Source: Phycisphaerales bacterium (GTDB lineage: Bacteria; Planctomycetota; Phycisphaerae; Sedimentisphaerales; Anaerobacaceae). From it: a stretch of 34,529 nucleotides of DNA. The stretch is taken from positions 4,990,917 through 5,025,445 of the forward strand of contig CP070806.1 of the NCBI GenBank assembly GCA_020343675.1. The letters are read 5' to 3'. A model generated the notes under the pieces. It was not told where the DNA came from. It did not search any database and saw only the letters and a list, made by a program, of their open reading frames with translations. Shown piece after piece: positions 32,060 to 34,529 of the stretch. Every line of letters begins with the position of its first letter. Position 1 is the first letter of the stretch. The position numbers and the translations under genes are program-made.

Positions 32060-32887
32060 TCAATCGCGAATCATCCAATAGCGGTCTGCCGAGCGAGAGA
32101 TTCTTGCGGATACACCGTAAAGGCGACCGATGAGCTGCGGCGAAATCACGCGCTCTGTCGGGCCTTTCTCAATGATTCGTCCATCAGAAAGCACGAGCAC
32201 GTTTTCGAAAACGGGCATAATCTCCTCGATGTGCTGGGTCACGAGCACCATGCCCATTGTTTGCTGGTTCCTCGCCAAATTCGCAATGGACTCCAGAAGC
32301 AGCTCGCGACCTCCCGGATCCAAGCCGGCGCATGGCTCATCAAGAATAAGTAAGAGGGGACGGGCCATCCGGGCGCGCGAAATAAGCACCCTTTGCCTCT
32401 CCCCCTGCGAGAGTGTTCCGAACTTCTGGCCGGCAAGGTGCGCGCAGCCCATTTCGGAGAGATATTGATGGGCTTGAGCAACGTCGGCGTCCTCCAGCTT
32501 TTGCCCCGTGTACTCTCGAAATCCGAGCTGTGCGAATTTGCCCGAGACCACGCTCCGAGTTACGATTTCAGTGGGCGGGATATCGGCGATGAGTGAAGTT
32601 GTCACCCAGCCTATGCTTTCCCTGAGCTGTCTCAGATCGACAAGGGCTTGCCCGTTTCGGTGAATCTCCCCTCCGTCATTGGGCCAAAGGTAACCGCAGG
32701 CGATCTTCAGCAAAGTGGTTTTTCCGGCGCCGTTAGGTCCCAGGATAACCCAGTGCTCGCCTTTGCTGAGGCGCCAGCAGATGCGGTTTAGAATCAGCCT
32801 GTCATCTATCTTATAACTGACCTGGCGTATATCGAGTATAGGTGGCTCCATAGGGTCGAATGCCTCATCCATTTCAGCGGTTTCCAT
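32060..32887 (-). CDS. Stand-alone ABC transporter ATPase (ModF/YlmA-like)
   Basis: A 275-residue single ATPase of the COG1119-like group. Walker A is GPNGAGKTT (50-58), the Q-loop region WVTTSLIADIPP is typical of this group, the signature is LSQGERQRV and Walker B LLLILDEPCAGLDP, followed by the H-loop VLVTQHIEEI. No permease or binding protein is near. ATG 32887 is chosen because it overlaps the upstream stop as TGATG, a classic coupling; a start at 32920 would overlap that gene by 34 bp. The gene is coupled to a radical SAM protein. It might serve a transporter encoded elsewhere or a non-transport role. The metal or substrate is unknown. Confidence 0.88.
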   Translation of the reverse strand: METAEMDEAFDPMEPPILDIRQVSYKIDDRLILNRICWRLSKGEHWVILGPNGAGKTTLLKIACGYLWPNDGGEIHRNGQALVDLRQLRESIGWVTTSLIADIPPTEIVTRSVVSGKFAQLGFREYTGQKLEDADVAQAHQYLSEMGCAHLAGQKFGTLSQGERQRVLISRARMARPLLLILDEPCAGLDPGGRELLLESIANLARNQQTMGMVLVTQHIEEIMPVFENVLVLSDGRIIEKGPTERVISPQLIGRLYGVSARISRSADRYWMIRD

Positions 32888-34332
32888 CAGCTTCTTCGGA
32901 GTTGGCGCAGAATGTCCCAATAGGCTCCGCGTGCACCCTTATCGATTGCCCGCGTCAGGAGCAAGTTCTCGTTGTAGTTGTAATTGGAAGCGTCACTATC
33001 CCCGGCTGCGTCCGGTTCGGCCTCGACGGCGGGCTCGAAGAACCTTTGGTCGCCCCCGATCAAGTCCCGCACGAATTCTGCGGGGCGCTCGCCCAAAGCC
33101 CCGGAGATGTAGAAGGTTGGCTTGAGCAGGTCTGTCGGGCCGCTGTATTTTCGGCGGATGTTTCCGTTATTCCCGTCCCGGAGTTCCTGCCTCACCAATT
33201 CTTCCATCGCCGTACGAGGATATACTCTCATACCGAGTGCCGCCCCGGCACAATCGGGATCGATCTTTTTTATGAAATCGATTGTCTCCTGAACGGTCTG
33301 TGTTGTTTCACCCGGCCCGCCGAGCAGGAGGTCGATCATGACGGCGATGCCATTGCGCCGGCAGCGTCTGACTGCGGCCGCAAGGTCTTCTCTGCGATGT
33401 CGCTGGCAGTACGTCCGAAGCATCGATTCGGAGGCTGAATCTCCCGTAAAATCTATTCCAACGCATCCGGCCCGGGCCATTGCCTCGGCCAGGTCGGCCT
33501 CAAAAGGCGATGGGGACATGTAGGTGTACCAGCGAATCTTGTTCCCGAGCGAGCGCCTGTTCAATTCCTCACAGACGGCATAAGCGTGGCTTTCAGGGAT
33601 GTTGAACTCGGCATCACAGAGATGCAAAACGTCGATTCCCTGTCGCAACAAGAACTGGACCTCGTCGGCAACTTCAGAAGGGTTTCGCAGTCTGGGTTTG
33701 TTGCCTTTGGCCAACGGATCAGCACAGTATATACATCTACGATTGCAGCCGCGTTTGGTCTCCAATCCGCATTGTCCGCCTCGCTTGAAGTAGCTGTGGT
33801 TATCGATGAAACTGCGAGCCGTGCCTAATGAGATCGGGTCCGGCCACGACGGCGGATTGCTGCGAATCCGGCTCTCCTCTTGCCATAGAAGACCTGGGAC
33901 ATCCTCTAATTTGCGTCTTCCGCGCAATTGATGAATCAGTGCCGGCAGGGCTGCCTCCCCATCGCCGCACACACCATAATCGGCATGTGTGTACTCGAGG
34001 ATCGGCTTGGGAAATATCGAATACCCCACGCCGCCGAGTACGATTGGGGCGTCGGTCACAGCGCGGATGGTTTCCACGACGTCTCTCAACCCGGGAACAA
34101 ACCAGTCGGCGCTGGGCCAAAAACAGTCGTCGGCATTTCGAAGAGAGATTCCCACTAATTCGGGGTCCCGGCCGGAGAAATACTTCCTTATCGCATTCGC
34201 CGGTTCATCCGCCATGCCAAGGTCAAGGATTTCCACGTCGATGCCGGCCTCGCGGGCCGAAGCAGCAACATAATCCAAGCCAATAGGCCCGATGACAGGG
34301 ACCATTCTATTTACGTTGACTAATGTGAGCAT
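32887..34332 (-). CDS. B12-binding radical SAM protein
   Basis: A 481-residue protein. The N-terminal 140 residues form a cobalamin-binding-like Rossmann domain (PIGLDYVAASAREAG, ELVGISLRNADDC, PIVLGGVGYSIFP, DYGVCGDGEAALPAL); the usual His-containing loop is not evident, so it may bind B12 base-on without His or not at all. The radical SAM core has the cluster motif C-N-R-R-C-I-Y-C (C196, C200, C203) followed by ADP, then LHLCDAEFNIP and DFTGDSASESMLRTY. The C-terminal segment (about 390-481) resembles the Fe-S/accessory tail of methylthiotransferase-like or B12-radical SAM enzymes. The substrate is unknown. It starts 40 bp after a strong terminator and is coupled to the ABC ATPase gene. Confidence 0.9.
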   Translation of the reverse strand: MLTLVNVNRMVPVIGPIGLDYVAASAREAGIDVEILDLGMADEPANAIRKYFSGRDPELVGISLRNADDCFWPSADWFVPGLRDVVETIRAVTDAPIVLGGVGYSIFPKPILEYTHADYGVCGDGEAALPALIHQLRGRRKLEDVPGLLWQEESRIRSNPPSWPDPISLGTARSFIDNHSYFKRGGQCGLETKRGCNRRCIYCADPLAKGNKPRLRNPSEVADEVQFLLRQGIDVLHLCDAEFNIPESHAYAVCEELNRRSLGNKIRWYTYMSPSPFEADLAEAMARAGCVGIDFTGDSASESMLRTYCQRHRREDLAAAVRRCRRNGIAVMIDLLLGGPGETTQTVQETIDFIKKIDPDCAGAALGMRVYPRTAMEELVRQELRDGNNGNIRRKYSGPTDLLKPTFYISGALGERPAEFVRDLIGGDQRFFEPAVEAEPDAAGDSDASNYNYNENLLLTRAIDKGARGAYWDILRQLRRS

Positions 34333-34372
34333 CGTTTTCGATCGAACATTTTCTCACTGTATTTTGAAAGAG

Positions 34373-34401
34373 AAAAGGCTGGTTTTCGGAACCAGCCTTT
34401 T
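34373..34401. terminator. Strong bidirectional intrinsic terminator
   Basis: A perfect 12-bp stem (arms 34373-34384 and 34390-34401) with loop TTCGG; the arms begin with AAAA and end with TTTT, so it can work in both directions. It separates the radical SAM gene from the gene cut by the window end; both are on the minus strand. Confidence 0.88.
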
Positions 34402-34436
34402 CGAAGAATCAACGCAATACGTTCTGATAGAGCGTC

Positions 34437-34529
34437 TCAGAATTGACACCTCAGACCTAGGCTGAGCCAGGTTTCGTCTGAGTCGGGGTTCACCGATTTG
34501 TCCATTGTGATCTGGTGATAAACGCCGGG
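34437..34529 (-). CDS. C-terminal end of a probable outer-membrane beta-barrel protein (5' part outside window)
   Basis: The last 30 residues are open to the window edge and stop at 34437. The end ETWLSLGLRCQF has alternating hydrophobic residues and a C-terminal Phe, as in the last strand of outer-membrane beta-barrels recognised by the BAM machinery; the preceding DKSVNPDSDETW resembles a loop before that strand. The terminator at 34373 follows the stop by about 36 bases, which supports a real gene end. No more can be said. Confidence 0.55.
   Translation of the reverse strand, partial: PGVYHQITMDKSVNPDSDETWLSLGLRCQF

Overview
The window looks like chromosome of a free-living, sugar-scavenging member of the Planctomycetota, probably the class Phycisphaerae (a Sedimentisphaerales-like lineage). 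This is an inference from gene families rather than a marker gene: a Tat-exported sulfatase, DUF2961 and DUF1080 proteins, exported Gfo/Idh/MocA oxidoreductases, a pseudopilin-like H-X9-DG tail, LamG-tailed enzymes and short intergenic repeats of the AACAAAGCCAATT type. Most genes are GC-rich; the gene at 22713-24284 is visibly more AT-rich.

Layout. 1-2100: 3' end of a sensor histidine kinase followed by two tandem, overlapping OmpR-type response regulators that look like a local duplication. 2153-5131 (minus strand): hisA, a pyridoxamine-phosphate-oxidase-like protein, a doubly broken sugar-epimerase-like gene and a class II photolyase. 5182-10798 (plus): a promoter and a tight operon of exported nucleoside hydrolase, ribokinase and a complete ribose-type ABC importer. 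This reads as a pathway that strips ribose from external nucleosides, imports it and phosphorylates it. 11039-15865 (plus): a consensus promoter, an FHA plus GAF-like sensor, a sulfatase and a DUF2961 (GH172-type) protein. 15886-24284 (minus): a run of exported carbohydrate-related genes: a GH101-like hydrolase, a secreted Gfo/Idh/MocA protein, a triple-DUF1080 protein, a GH20-like hydrolase and a large unknown protein with a pseudopilin-type tail. 24285-25224 is a long non-coding stretch with a strong promoter and six copies of a short repeat. It is followed by a Tat-exported Gfo/Idh/MocA oxidoreductase and, convergently, a membrane-anchored linalool-dehydratase/isomerase-like protein.

28232-29231 holds the tmRNA gene (ssrA) with its promoter. 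Its 3' end has been used as an integration site: a tyrosine-recombinase tail runs into the tmRNA, and a decayed IS3-type transposase fragment interrupts the recombinase. 29232-34529 (minus): an exported purple-acid-phosphatase-like enzyme with a LamG tail, a 725-bp gene-poor stretch with a diverged direct repeat, an ABC ATPase translationally coupled to a B12-binding radical SAM protein, a strong bidirectional terminator, and the last 30 codons of a probable outer-membrane protein.

The most coherent systems are the exported nucleoside-to-ribose operon and the polysaccharide block, which combines a sulfatase, glycosidase-like proteins and possible oxidative (3-keto) glycoside cleavage. No rRNA, ordinary tRNA or CRISPR array was found.
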